The translations under genes were made by a program, and so were the position numbers. A stretch of 64,000 bases of DNA from Diogma glabrata (Eukaryota; Arthropoda; Insecta; Diptera; Cylindrotomidae), in the NCBI GenBank assembly GCA_963693315.1, contig OY856188.1, positions 200,224,826 through 200,288,825 of the forward strand. The letters run 5' to 3'. Shown piece after piece: positions 33,751 through 44,340 of this stretch (positions are counted from its first letter, which is position 1; every line of letters begins with the position of its first letter). The notes below the pieces were generated by a model. That model did not search any database and was not told the DNA's origin. It was given only the letters and a program-made list of their open reading frames with translations.

Positions 33751-34632
33751 AATAATAAGTAATAGAAGTAATAATAATAAACAAAACTATATCTCAACAA
33801 ATAAAAATTTACAAACATGTTCTGAATATTTTGGATACGACATTGTTGAAAATATGTATATAAAAAAAATTGATGTTTATTAAAAATAATGGTGAAATGT
33901 CGAAAATTCATTCCTATAAAATATTGTTTCTATGATAGCATATGAAAAGTCTATTTTCATCACGCCTAACGCCATGTGAAAATGGATTCTTTTTCCACTA
34001 GTGTAAAAAAATAACAAATTGTAGTTGCTATAGTTTTTCATATAGTTTTACAAAGTTTATTAAACAACGCAACCATGAAAAAATAGAATATGAACTTTGA
34101 ATGTTATGTTGTCGATTTCTAATTTCATAATTTAGAGTAAATATCGATTATATATATACTATCATAGAAAAAATTGCATTTCCTACGCGAGATGAAAAAG
34201 TTTTTCGTTCATAAACATGTCTCACTCGACGCTAGCGCGACTCGTGAACAAATGTTTACTCACGAAAAAAACTATGTTTTCATCTCTTGTAGAAAAATAT
34301 ACTATTATTTCATGAAAAATTGTGATATTCCCCTTACTCTCTATCAAAAAAATTAATCATGGTTCTCAAAAAAATTAATCATCAGAAACACTGATAAAAG
34401 AGACTAATGGAGAGTTAGCTTTATGAGAATTTGTCGAGCTTGAGAAGGAACTGATAAGCTTGTCCGCAATATTCGCAAAACAATAATAAAAGCAAATTCA
34501 TCTTCTGTTTCTACTTCAATAAAAATGTATTTCATTAGTTTCCGTTCATTTTTACATTAATAATAATTTTAAAATTTTCTAATACTTAACTGTTAGTTAA
34601 ATTTCGAATATACTATAAAAAACAAACGAACG
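33751..34632. other. Gene-free AT-rich stretch
   Basis: No exon, RNA or element ends recognised. Confidence 0.5.
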
Positions 34633-34634
34633 TA

Positions 34635-35116
34635 TAGTAGAATTTTTTTGCCAGCGAATTTTTGACAGCTAGGACGCAGCAAGAGACAAATAGATGAGAC
34701 AAAAAGTAAAACAGAGATGTATTATTTATTTTGGGATAAATTTGTTTTCAAAACAATTATATTTATTAAATTTCTACTTCTAGTTCGTACCATTTGTTTG
34801 TTGTGATATTTGTTTCCATGGGCGTCGTTAGTTTTATTATAATTATTTTTGATTATCAAAATTTTGTTACATTGCCTACAAAATCATTAATATTTTTACT
34901 AGTTTTTGATTTTCTAATATAATTGGTTGAATTTCAATAGTAATTTATTAATTTTTATGCGTTTTTTTGTCCATTTCAATGGGACCCCAATAGTTTTTTT
35001 TAATATTTTAATCGAGACACTGAATGTGCAAACAATATGCGCATGTGCATGCGCATGTGCAAACAATATGCGCATAACAAACAAATTTTGTGTTCGCTGG
35101 CAAAAAAATTCTACTA
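34635..35116. mobile_element. TIR element inserted at TA (about 480 bp)
   Basis: Perfect terminal inverted repeats of about 24 bases, starting TAGTAGAATTTTTTTGCCAG at the left and ending with the complement at 35116, with TA on both outer sides. The interior holds CAAACAATATGCGCAT twice around alternating purine-pyrimidine GCATGTGCATGCGCATGTGC (35041-35060) and no gene. The TA target suggests a Tc1/mariner-type element. Confidence 0.82.
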
Positions 35117-35724
35117 TATACTCAATTTTATTTCCAATTCTAACAAACAGATGTCGTTACTAAACTTTTGCTGAACTTAGTATTACACGATTTGTTTTGA
35201 CATCAGAAGATGACAAACAGAAAAATCACATTTTTTTGGATAAAAAAGATTTGAGATGTGTCTCGAATTCCGATCTTGTCATTAAAAAAAGACACATGTC
35301 TTTTTCTGACTAGATTGATTCAAGTCTTGTCATGAAAATAGTAAAAAGTTGTTTAGATTAGATGTTTTTTTTTACGAAAAATATTGTTTTATTGTATTAC
35401 TATTGTTTTGTTTGAATTAATATATGGAAAATCATAAAACAATTTAAGTTTTGTTTTACCTGTGGATGAAGAGTGAGGATGTCAAGGTTGTGTTACTTTA
35501 TTGATAAAATATTTTATCGATAATTTCAATAGCTGTTTGTTCGATTATAATATATGAGTTTGTACTGTTATTATATGGTTTTATGTTTGGTGTAGTTTCA
35601 ACGTTAAAAAAATCAGAAACGATACCACATAGTTATTCAATTTTCAAAATTTGTCAAAGTTTACCTTCACCATATAAGATAAGGGATTGCTAACCAAAAA
35701 AATTAACACAAACAATATACAAAA

Positions 35725-35877
35725 ATGGTTGATTATTACAAAATACTTGATGTTACTAAAACCGCATCAGACGCAGAAATTAAAAAAGCATACAGGAAAT
35801 TAGCTTTAAAATGGCATCCAGATAAAAATCCTGAAAACTCTGAAGCAGCTTCAACAAAAGAAACAATTTAAGATAAG
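35725..35877 (+). CDS. DnaJ (Hsp40) subfamily B first exon, frame-broken
   Basis: The ATG at 35725 opens a J domain with a typical start ([10 protein letters not shown]), helix II ([10 protein letters not shown]) and the invariant HPD triad followed by KNPENSE. It resembles the DNAJB6/Mrj type, a co-chaperone that stimulates Hsp70 ATPase through HPD. The frame ends at a TAA at 35869 after 48 codons. Reading one base over at about 35850 restores J-domain-like KKQFK, and AAG|GTATTG (about 35877) could be a splice donor. No second exon is recognised downstream, where a foldback element lies. It is either a broken copy, a first exon with a one-base assembly error, or a short alternative form. Confidence 0.65.
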
Positions 35878-36270
35878 GTATTGTTTTTATTTTATATTAG
35901 TATTGAAATTTAGTTTTTTTGTGTGTTTTAACTTGGTTTTTTTTGATGATAGAATAATTTTATAAAACTTAAGAGATTCCCAATTTTCAAGCTTCGTGTG
36001 GGGACAAACGCTATCCCGTAGTATCATTTTTATTTGTGATAAAAGTCCAATCCGATTCACGAAGTGAAACACCGTGCAATAAGCTTCTGAGTGGAGTTGC
36101 TTTTATTTTAAGGAAATGAATGGGTATTCTAAACCACTACATATACAGTTGAATTTGAACTCGGAGAACCCGGATTCGATTCCCATCCAAATGTGCTTTT
36201 CATTAAAATAATAACAACTATCAACAGTCTAGTTTTTTTAATTAACCGAATATCCCTCAATGCCATTACC

Positions 36271-37447
36271 TGGTGTAATAATTATTTGTAAGGAAAAAAT
36301 TAGTAACAGCATGAAAACTGTTGGATAAGAAAGAAAATATTTCGCAAATGATATGAAAAATAAATTAAATTTGATCCGAGTAACGAGGGTGAAATGGGAT
36401 GAACTTTTGGAGAAGGAAAATGGTTTTTCACTATTTGTAGCGAAACTAGACATTCTATCTAAAAAAGGTTAAGAAAAATGATAAAAATGTCTATAACTTT
36501 TGTGTAAGTCATTTTTTAACATTGCCTAAAATTTGGCGTGAAATTATTTAAAATTTGCCGTTTTTAATTTTTATCTCCCACAAAAAAACAAACAATTTTT
36601 TCACACAATTTGGTGGAAACTCACCATACATGTTATGTCCCTATAATACGCTGTTATTTTTGTGAATAAAAATATTTAGTTTTATACGTTTAATTTTGAC
36701 GTGAAACTAAAAAAGTGACCTCGTTTTCACCCGAAAATCTCCATCTACTGGAAACAGTCTTTCCAAAAAAACATCTTTATTTTTGTTGAAACGTTTACTT
36801 TTATAGATGGTGTAAAAAAATAAACATTATTATATGAAAGAATTTCTATTTTTTAAGAATTTCTACTGTAAATTTTAACAAATATAATGAAAAATTTTAA
36901 ACAATGATTAAAAAATAACCTTTTAAATCAAGTTTATTCAGTTTTTCGCTTTTGCTTTCATTCAAGGTAATGGATTATACCATTTAAAAGTGGACGTTTA
37001 AGAGGGCGTTTAAAAGCGTTTAAAAGGCTTTTTATACCATTTAAAAGTAGACGTTTTAAACGTAAAAATAAATATTTTGATACAAAAAAATTACAGCGTA
37101 TTAGGAACATAATAAAGAGAGTTTCCACTAAATTGTGTAAAAAAAATTTTTCCCTGGGAGATAAAAATTATAAACGAAAAAACCGGCTCGGTTTTTGTCA
37201 AAGCAAATTTTAGGTTATGTGAAAAAATGTTATATAGACAAACAACTCTTATCCTAAACGTTTTGCGATAGAATGTCTAGTTTCGCTACAAATCGTGAAA
37301 TACCATTTTCCACCCCTAAAATCTCACCCCATTTCACCCTCGTACGAAAGTCGGATCAACTTTAATTTATTTTTCCCATCATTTCCGCAATATTTTCTTC
37401 CTTATCTAACAGTTTTCATGCTGTTACTAATTTTTACCATTTCTTGC
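36271..37447. mobile_element. Large foldback element (arms of about 480 bp)
   Basis: The left arm (about 36271-36760) and right arm (about 36980-37447) are inverted repeats with blocks such as AACAGCATGAAAACTGTT near 36305 (complement near 37413), GAGGGTGAAATGGG (36386; complement about 37345) and ATTTTTATCTCCCA (36569; complement about 37158). The centre contains a direct repeat, ACCATTTAAAAGTGGACGTTT/ACCATTTAAAAGTAGACGTTT shape, at about 36976 and 37032. No coding sequence. It sits just after the DnaJ exon. Confidence 0.78.
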
Positions 37448-38034
37448 CTCTTTAAAAGGTATCTGCACTGGTCTAATTGTAGAATTACCAATTTGTATTT
37501 ATACGAATTTCATCCAAAATTAAAATTTTTTTACCTGAGTTGCACATCTTCAATAAAACCATTGATATCGGGTGGGCCACTCTTTTTCAATTTGATTTCA
37601 AAGTCACCATAAGTTGCAATTTTCTGTAAACTTTCAAACCATCCTGTTTTCAAATTAAACCCTTTAAAATTTTCCTAACAACATAGTTATTTTTTTCATA
37701 GTTATTTCAAAAATATTTTTGTGTCGTCTAGACCTAGAGACTATAGACTATAGAACATGACATGTAGTATTGAGACTATAGAAGATGACATGTAGTATGT
37801 ATGTATATTAGGAAAAAACTACTAACTATTAATTTTTGTAAAATTGCTTTTCAAAAATAATAGTAAGTTTTCTTTACCTTACCTTTTTTAAAAAGATATT
37901 CATGTCATTGATCCACAAGCTAATTTGCTAGGTACCCATTTCTCTTTAAATTCTATACATATATCTGAACCAATTCCTATAGTTTCTAACAAAATATAGC
38001 GGATCATTTTTCATAAAAAAATAATCTGCAAATG
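37448..38034. other. Gene-free stretch
   Basis: Short local duplications only (GAGACTATAGA..GACATGTAGTAT twice near 37736-37800). No gene seen. Confidence 0.45.
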
Positions 38035-38370
38035 TTTTACAAATTAATACTAACAAAGGATTTGGACCTGATCGTATTCCCTCAATTATTCTTAAAAAAT
38101 TTGCTAAGGAATTAGCACCACTCTTCACTAAACTTTGCAATTTGTCTTATCAGGGATTTTTTTCCCAAAACATAGAAAAAGGCTAGTGTACCGGTTACAA
38201 AAATGTGCTAAAACGGATCCGACAAATTACAGACTCATTTCAATTTTGCAGGTTGTTGCGAAAATACTTGAAAAATGCACATTAATTTTAATATTAAGAG
38301 CTTCTTAGAGCCTTCAAAAATACTTTATGAAAGACAATTCGGTCTTACGAATTTTTGCTAATATTAAAAT
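38035..38370 (+). pseudogene. Non-LTR reverse-transcriptase fragment
   Basis: Reading + strand from about 38042, the GPDRIP motif opens RT region 1-2, followed by LKKFAKELAPLFTKLCNLS. After a stop at about 38185 the next frame holds DPTNYRLISILQVVAKILEK (about 38218-38278), RT block 2, and then an ERQFGLT segment. Order and spacing match the fingers domain of Jockey/CR1-type RTs. The YxDD palm and all flanking domains are missing. Confidence 0.75.
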
Positions 38371-39885
38371 AAATTTCTACAAGTGCTCCTCCAAAAATAA
38401 ATTACATTTTTAAAATAAGTTTTTTATAAGAACACACAAAATTATGAAATAAACTAAAAATCTCTTGAAAATAATTTTTATTTATATCTTTTTATTCAAA
38501 TAATTTTTTATAAAGTATAAAAAATTTAAATTTTGCATGCACGAATTACTATATTTTCGTTGGAAGGAATAAAAAAAACACTTGTTCATTCTTGAATAGG
38601 TTGATAAGTAGTCTTACCGTATTAAAGACCGCTTTAATATTTCTGTACCAACAATAGAGCGATTTCAAAAATATTTGTTCCTAAAAAAGGGGTTCGTGAA
38701 ACGTAAAAGGCAAAAAAATGGTGTGTTCGATAGCTGTACCGGAAAAGTGTAAAAAAATTGAATACTATTTGGCTTAAACATAAACTAACTAACAGTGTTC
38801 CGATTTTTATTTTATTTTGCCCTTAAAAAGTTTTTGTCTCTCAAAATAAAATACATATAAATTAAAATCTGCACTCAAAGAGCTAAATTTTACTTTCTTA
38901 TTTTTCGCCCTCAGATATTTTAATTTTACTTTAGAAATAAATTTTTGTACGTTATAGATTTTATTTTTTTTATTTTATATCGTTCAAAGAAAAGAGGAAT
39001 AAAATAAAATCTATTTTTTTTAAACTATCCGTTTACGGTTACTTACATATTTTTGTTTGTTTTGTTTTATTCTGGTTAGTTTTCGTCCTATGTATTTCGT
39101 TATTTGTATGATTGAATCCGTAATTTTAGATAATGATCTCCATTTAGGTAAATAATTTAATAATGAATAATTTTTAATATGTTATGCATGAATTAAATTA
39201 TGAAGTAAATAAAATTATTTATTATTATTTATTTAAAATGATTTATTGAACGGATTCGTTAAAATTAAAATAAATAATAGTCGAAAAAAAAAAATTAATT
39301 AATTAAAAAATTAATTTATATTTATAAATTAATTAATTTTTTTCCGACTATTATTTTATTAATTAATTTTATATAAATTTTATTTCTATCTATTCCGACT
39401 GATAAGGGTAAATGTACGTTTTTCTTTTTTTTATTAAAACAGTAAAAAAACATAAGTCGACTTCGATTTGACTGAAGTAACTGTATTATCTGAAAAAACT
39501 ATCGCTTTGTTGCTGTTTTTTTGTAAACTAAGCTATTTTATATTCATATCGACCTCGCTTATTTTCATACATATTTTAGTAACCAAACTAAACCAAAAGA
39601 AAAGAAAAACAAAAAAATTATTATAAAATAAATCTCTGAGAGCATTATATTTATTTTTTTCAAATAACTATCTGCCAACAAAATCTTTTCTCGTAAATTC
39701 TTATTTGGCCTATAAAGAGCTTTTTTGTATATTTTTTAATATTATCCTAAGTGCAAGAGCGAAAAATAAATTATAAAAATAAAGCCCACATGGTTTTATT
39801 TTTAAAATAAGTGCGAGCGCCCTTAAAAAATAAAAATCTGATCACTGCTAACTAAGCTTTTAATACATTTTGTAGCCCATTTTTT
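38371..39885. other. Gene-free AT-rich stretch with one long hairpin
   Basis: No gene seen. A strong inverted repeat (AAATAATAGTCGAAAAAAA with its complement) lies at 39272-39358 around an ATTAATTAATT-rich centre, and an (A)n/(T)n-rich context surrounds it. Confidence 0.55.
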
Positions 39886-40641
39886 TTGACAAACACATAT
39901 TGGGAAACATTTTGGACAAGAAACATAATGTCGTTTTTTAACAAAAGTTGTGAAAAAGTTCAGAAGTGGTTTTTGTGGTGGCTTCCACCACTTCTAAATA
40001 ATAGGAACAGTTGGAAAACATCAGTTTGTTGCAGACCAAATGTCGTTTTTTCCAAAACAAAAGATTATCCTTTAAAAAGAAGCATTTAAGCAAAGATTTC
40101 TAAGGATTTTCTTGACAAGTAGGAACGATTGTATGGAAAAAATCAGCTCGTGTCAGTTGTAATTTATTGAAAATAAGCGTTTACGTGAATGAAAAACACT
40201 CCTCGTAAAATCCCTCTGCAAAAACTATATAAAACCCTTAACACAGACCGATGGCGTCCAACAGTGCCTCCAGAGCGACCGTGTTGGGTCTTTGGATCAA
40301 ACAAGGTTGTTCTGGAGACTACTAATTTTTTATTCGGTATTAGTGCTTTTTTACAATCGTTAATTGTGTTAAATTTTGTGTTACTGAATACCGCAGGAGT
40401 GAGTATTAGCCCTTCAGGCTAATGCTTATCGGGACGTTACGACGACCACGCGAACTCCGAGTTAAAGTAAAGTTTTTGTTTCGTCGAGGTCAGGGATGAT
40501 GGAACAAGCAGGTGATGGACCATGTTGGTTAATGGTGGTTTCTGTCAATACCATCCCACCCTGCGAATGTTTCGTTAGACTCTGGGTCCTTGTAACGTGA
40601 CAAATTTAAAATGATAATTATCGGTAAACTCAATTCTTTGT
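39886..40641. other. Unassigned segment with TATA-like box and GC-balanced block
   Basis: 40180-40600 is GC-balanced compared with its surroundings. It has a CTATATAAAACCC box at about 40225, and 40400-40600 holds words such as GACGACCACGCGAACTCC. It could be the leader or LTR-like part of an unrecognised retroelement, but no partner repeat was found. Open frames on either strand resemble no family I know. Confidence 0.3.
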
Positions 40642-40721
40642 TTAGCCTTAAATGTATTTGTCTACTATTCACTTGATAAATTAAATGTATTAGCCTTAAA
40701 TGTATTTGTCTACTATTCACT
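40642..40721. repeat. Direct repeat, 32-bp unit twice
   Basis: TTAGCCTTAAATGTATTTGT plus CTACTATTCACT occurs at 40642-40673 and 40690-40721 with a 16-base spacer. Confidence 0.85.
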
Positions 40722-40849
40722 ATCAATCAGTCAATTTAATTAAAAATAAAATAAATTAAATTTTAAGATCGAATTAAATTTATAATTGTACAAGGAAAAA
40801 ATATAAACAATAATTTCTGTTTTATTATGTAAAAAAAATCATTGCACTA

Positions 40850-41035
40850 TTAAAAACTGAACGAATTGGACATAAGTCCCTTAAAACCTTGCCAGTAGAT
40901 GATCTCGTCTGTACTTCGTGCCACGGTTGATATATCGTGGGCAACACCAAGACTAACAACTTTTTTCTCCATACAGGTTGTTTGTGAGTTGGCATTGGGC
41001 TGATAGGCGAACACATAATTGGAAAAAGCTAGCAT
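40850..41035 (-). other. Unrecognised coding-like minus-strand frame
   Basis: A 61-codon frame on the minus strand has balanced amino-acid use (VVSLGVAHDISTVARSTDE in its middle) unlike the low-complexity frames around it. Upstream (41036-41110) similar reading appears with a stop. The pattern faintly recalls a beta-propeller (RCC1-like) blade, but I do not trust that enough to name it. Possibly a captured or decayed exon. Confidence 0.3.
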
Positions 41036-41159
41036 TTGGCTCTCTGAGCCATAACTAGATCATATGTGTTGACTTGTCAGACTGTTATCACCACAGAAAC
41101 AACCTATTAAAAGCCCTTTTGTTAATTTTTTTTATAACCACCTAGTTTTTTACACTGGT

Positions 41160-43130
41160 TGAGCTGTCAACCACAACTCTTGCCTAAATTGTTTTTGGAA
41201 TTTTGGAAAATATTTTTTGCTTAATATAGTTATAATAAATTGTTTTTATATATTTTAGAAAATTTTTGTTGAGTCTTAAAAAAATTCTGAGTTTTATTAA
41301 ATTTTGTGTATTTTTTTGAAGAATATTGTTAAGGTTAAATAAGTTTAATTGTTTTTGAGTTGTTTTGTAAAGTTTTGATAATTTTAGTTATTAAGTAATT
41401 TTTTTAAATCGTATCAAAATTTTTTAGAAAATATTGTTGTTCTTAATTTAAGTTAATTTTTTTTGAATTATTGTTAAGTATTGTGTAAATTTTTTTCTTT
41501 GGAAAATAATTACAGATTTTGGTTTGCTATACTGTTTCTTTGTAAGTTTCGTAATTTTTATAATTTGGAAATATTGTTTGGAAATTTTTTTCATTATTTT
41601 TGTAATTTTCGTTTATTTGAATTTATGAAGTTTATAATAATCTTTTATTTTTGTAATTTTCATGGACTTTTTTTAAATTTTTGTAAGTTTTTATATAATT
41701 TTAGAAAGTTTTTACTAATTTTTTTGGAGAATTTTTGATAATTGTTTTGAAGATTTTTATAATTTTGGCAAATTATTGTTTTTGAAAATGGTTACACACA
41801 CATTTAAGAATTAGTTAACTTGTAATTTTGAATATGAATTTTTAAATTTTTTAGTAATTTTGTTTAAAACTTTTGTATTTAGTATTTTTGTGTAAGTTTT
41901 TTTAATTTTCTTAATTTTTGTTCAAGTTTTTTTAAAAGTTTTTGTTGATTTTTTTTTGTAATTCTTTGATTTTCTATTTTTTTTTTAATAATTTGGAAAT
42001 ATTATTTCTTTAAAAAATTTGGTAATTTTGTGTTGATAGTTTTTAAGAAAATTTTTTGTAATTTCTAATTTATCGTATCTTTACATTTTTAATTTTTTGT
42101 GATATTTAATTTGTTTGTAATTTTTTTTGAACTTTAAATTTTTGAAATAATTTTTTTGTAAATTTTTTCTTAATTTTAAATTTTTTCAATTGTTTTTGAA
42201 CTCTTAGATTTTTTTTAAGATTTTTTTACTTAATTTGATATATATCAGCTCAACTATTCGACGCGCAACTACCACCATCCAGCTCAATATTTTAAATATT
42301 AAGATTTATTTTTGATTTTTTTAGGAATTTTAAAATTTTTCTTTTTTTAAGATTTTTGATTTTTTTTTAGTTTTCGAAATTTTTGCAAATTTTTGGATTT
42401 TTTTAGAAAAAAAAATTGATTTTGAAGTTAGTGTCAGCTCGACCACTGCCAAACTCCAACAACTCCAACTACCAAGTACCAACCTCCAACTCAAGTTTGT
42501 ATTTTTTGATTTTTTTCGGAAGAACTTTATTTTTATTTTAGATTGTTTAATATTTTTAGACGTTATTTGTTTTGAAATATGATTATAAATTTTGAATTGC
42601 GCTGATTTGTTTTGGTTTGGATTTTTTCTAATTCTTAATTTTTTGAACGCATAAATTTTTTGTATTATTATCGAAATTTTGGAATTTTTTTTAAATTTTG
42701 TTCTGAATTTGTTTGGTTTTCCTCAAATCTTCATATTGTTAGTTGTTTACACTTGTTTTCTTTGTCAACGTGTGACATCAGATCCATCAATGTTTTCCGA
42801 GGTCAAATCAATTTTCCTACCCAAGTTTGTTATATTTTTGATTAGACTTTCAATCCGTTTTTCTATGACACATTCTCAGTCATTATAGCTCCTAATTCCT
42901 ATTCTCTAGTCCTCCGCAGCGGATTGTGTAATCAGGTCACTCAGAAAATGAAGGGTCAGAACATGACCCAGCTTGACCCACAGGGGTCATGTCTTGTAAA
43001 TGTATTTAAATTCTGTTTTGTTTATTTGAAATTTGTTCTTGAAATTTTGATAATTGATTGGAATTTTTTTTGTATATTGTTTTCAAATTTTTTTAGAATA
43101 ATTTTGTTTTAAGATTTTGATTTTTTGGTA
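41160..43130. other. T-skewed low-complexity tract
   Basis: For nearly 2 kb the + strand is dominated by T (words such as AATTTTTGGAATTTTTTT), with little C, while A is much lower than T. Two short C-rich islands interrupt it (about 42247-42290 and 42431-42495), each opening with TCAGCTC. Such strand asymmetry is not general in the window. No frame resembles a protein. Confidence 0.6.
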
Positions 43131-43149
43131 CGAATTTTAGTAATGTTCG

Positions 43150-43570
43150 TTGTTCTGTGGGCGGAAGGCAAGAGTAAGTCTTGTAAGTTCTGACGCGCAG
43201 AGAACATTTGTGTATTGATGTGTGAGTTTGGTTTTGTCTGAGGTTGTTCTGTGTGCGGAGGGCAAGATATCCTGTAAGTCCTGACGCGCAGACAACCTTT
43301 GTGTTTTGAGGTTTTTTTTTGTTGTTCAGTTTTGTTGTGGGCGAAAGGCAAGATCCTTGTAAGTCCTGACGCGCAGACGATTCTGTTACGTTTATTTTTG
43401 AGGTAGTTGTTTGGTTAAGTTTTCTTCTGTGGGCGAGTGGCAAAATCCTTGTAAGTCCTAACGCGCAGACAATTCGTTGACGTTTAATTTATATTTTTTG
43501 TGTGTTTGTTGTAGAGTTGTTGTTCTGGTGGTGAAAGGCAGAATTCATAGGTCCTTGGCTCACCGGCAAC
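43150..43570. repeat. Five tandem ~90-bp units with hairpin potential
   Basis: Units begin near 43150, 43244, 43332, 43423 and 43520. The shared core is GTGGGCG(A/G)AAGGCAAGATCC, then TTGTAAGTCCTGACGCGCAGA. The start of a unit (GTTGTTCTGTGTGC in unit 2) can pair with its GCGCAGACAAC end. In unit 5 both sides change together (CTGGTGGTGA with TCACCGGCAAC). Spacers between cores are T-rich. Confidence 0.75.
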
Positions 43571-44060
43571 ATTTATTTTAAATTTTTTTCCTTTACTTTA
43601 CAACCGCAAAGGTAGGAAAGGTCCTTCAGACGTATTCCTAACGGGGTTTACGATCCCGCGTATCTTTTTTGGGTGGGAATTCGCGGTGAAGTGATATGGC
43701 CCGTATCTTGTTAATCCCTGGTGGTTTACCATCTAGTTCACTCCACCATGGTTATTTCACCACGTTACGGATTCTGAATGAAGTCAAGACCACAAAGAAG
43801 TTACGCTCTTTAGGTCTAACTGCCATTGTCTTCGAGAATTCTTTTCGTTAGACCGTAACTTGTTGGAGGATAGGAAGAGCGTAGACCAGTGGACGAGAAC
43901 AGGTAAATGAATCGCCTGTCGTTCGGGCTGCTGTGACTAATGGTCTCTATGCTTAAAACCAACCTATGTATTCTCTACATAGGGTGTTCCGATAGTGTTT
44001 TTGGCTTCCAGGGAACAGTAGGCAGACAACTCCTCCTAAACTCCTTTTTTGTTTATTATG
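43571..44060. other. GC-balanced block after the tandem units, unassigned
   Basis: A compositionally balanced, non-repetitive block (for example GGTGGGAATTCGCGGTGAAG at about 43664) between T-rich tracts, with local inverted words (GTCTAACTGCC at about 43816 and CGTTAGAC near 43847). No protein frame longer than about 60 codons and no known RNA recognised. Confidence 0.4.
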
Positions 44061-44272
44061 CGTTTAGGAAATTAATTAATTTTTTTTTGATGTTCGATTT
44101 TGCTGTTAAGATTTAGCTCGATTTTTTGCGGCCACCGATCTCTTGTTTTTTTTTGTTCTCTAGTTGTTTTAAAATTGTTTTTGGGTATACTTTTTTTTGC
44201 TTCGTATATTTTTTTTTGATTGTCATTATTTTTGTTTTTTTTTTCTTTCGCTTTTGGCAATTTGATTTTGTC

Positions 44273-44335
44273 TGGCCCGAGTTCAGTCGGTAGAACCTAA
44301 TAGTCTATCTCGGGGTTTGGGTTTGAGCCCAGCTC
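44273..44335 (+). ncRNA. tRNA-derived sequence (tRNA-like pseudogene or SINE head)
   Basis: GTTCAGTCGGTAGAAC forms a D-arm with a four-base stem and matches the Pol III A box. GGGTTTGAGCCC, 31 bases later, matches a T-arm/B box that lacks one loop base. The anticodon stem between them does not pair and the acceptor ends do not match, so it is not a working tRNA. The order resembles a Lys-type tRNA. Confidence 0.5.
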
Positions 44336-44340
44336 TCATT

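Noticed and set aside
36140..36185. GGATTCGATTCCC resembling a Pol III B box
   Set aside because: No matching A box or pairing T-stem was found nearby, so a tRNA or SINE call is not supported.
43093..43443. Minus-strand frames with repeated RTYK-like phrases
   Set aside because: They are the tandem 90-bp units read in one frame; the period is not a multiple of three in all units and there is no other sign of coding.
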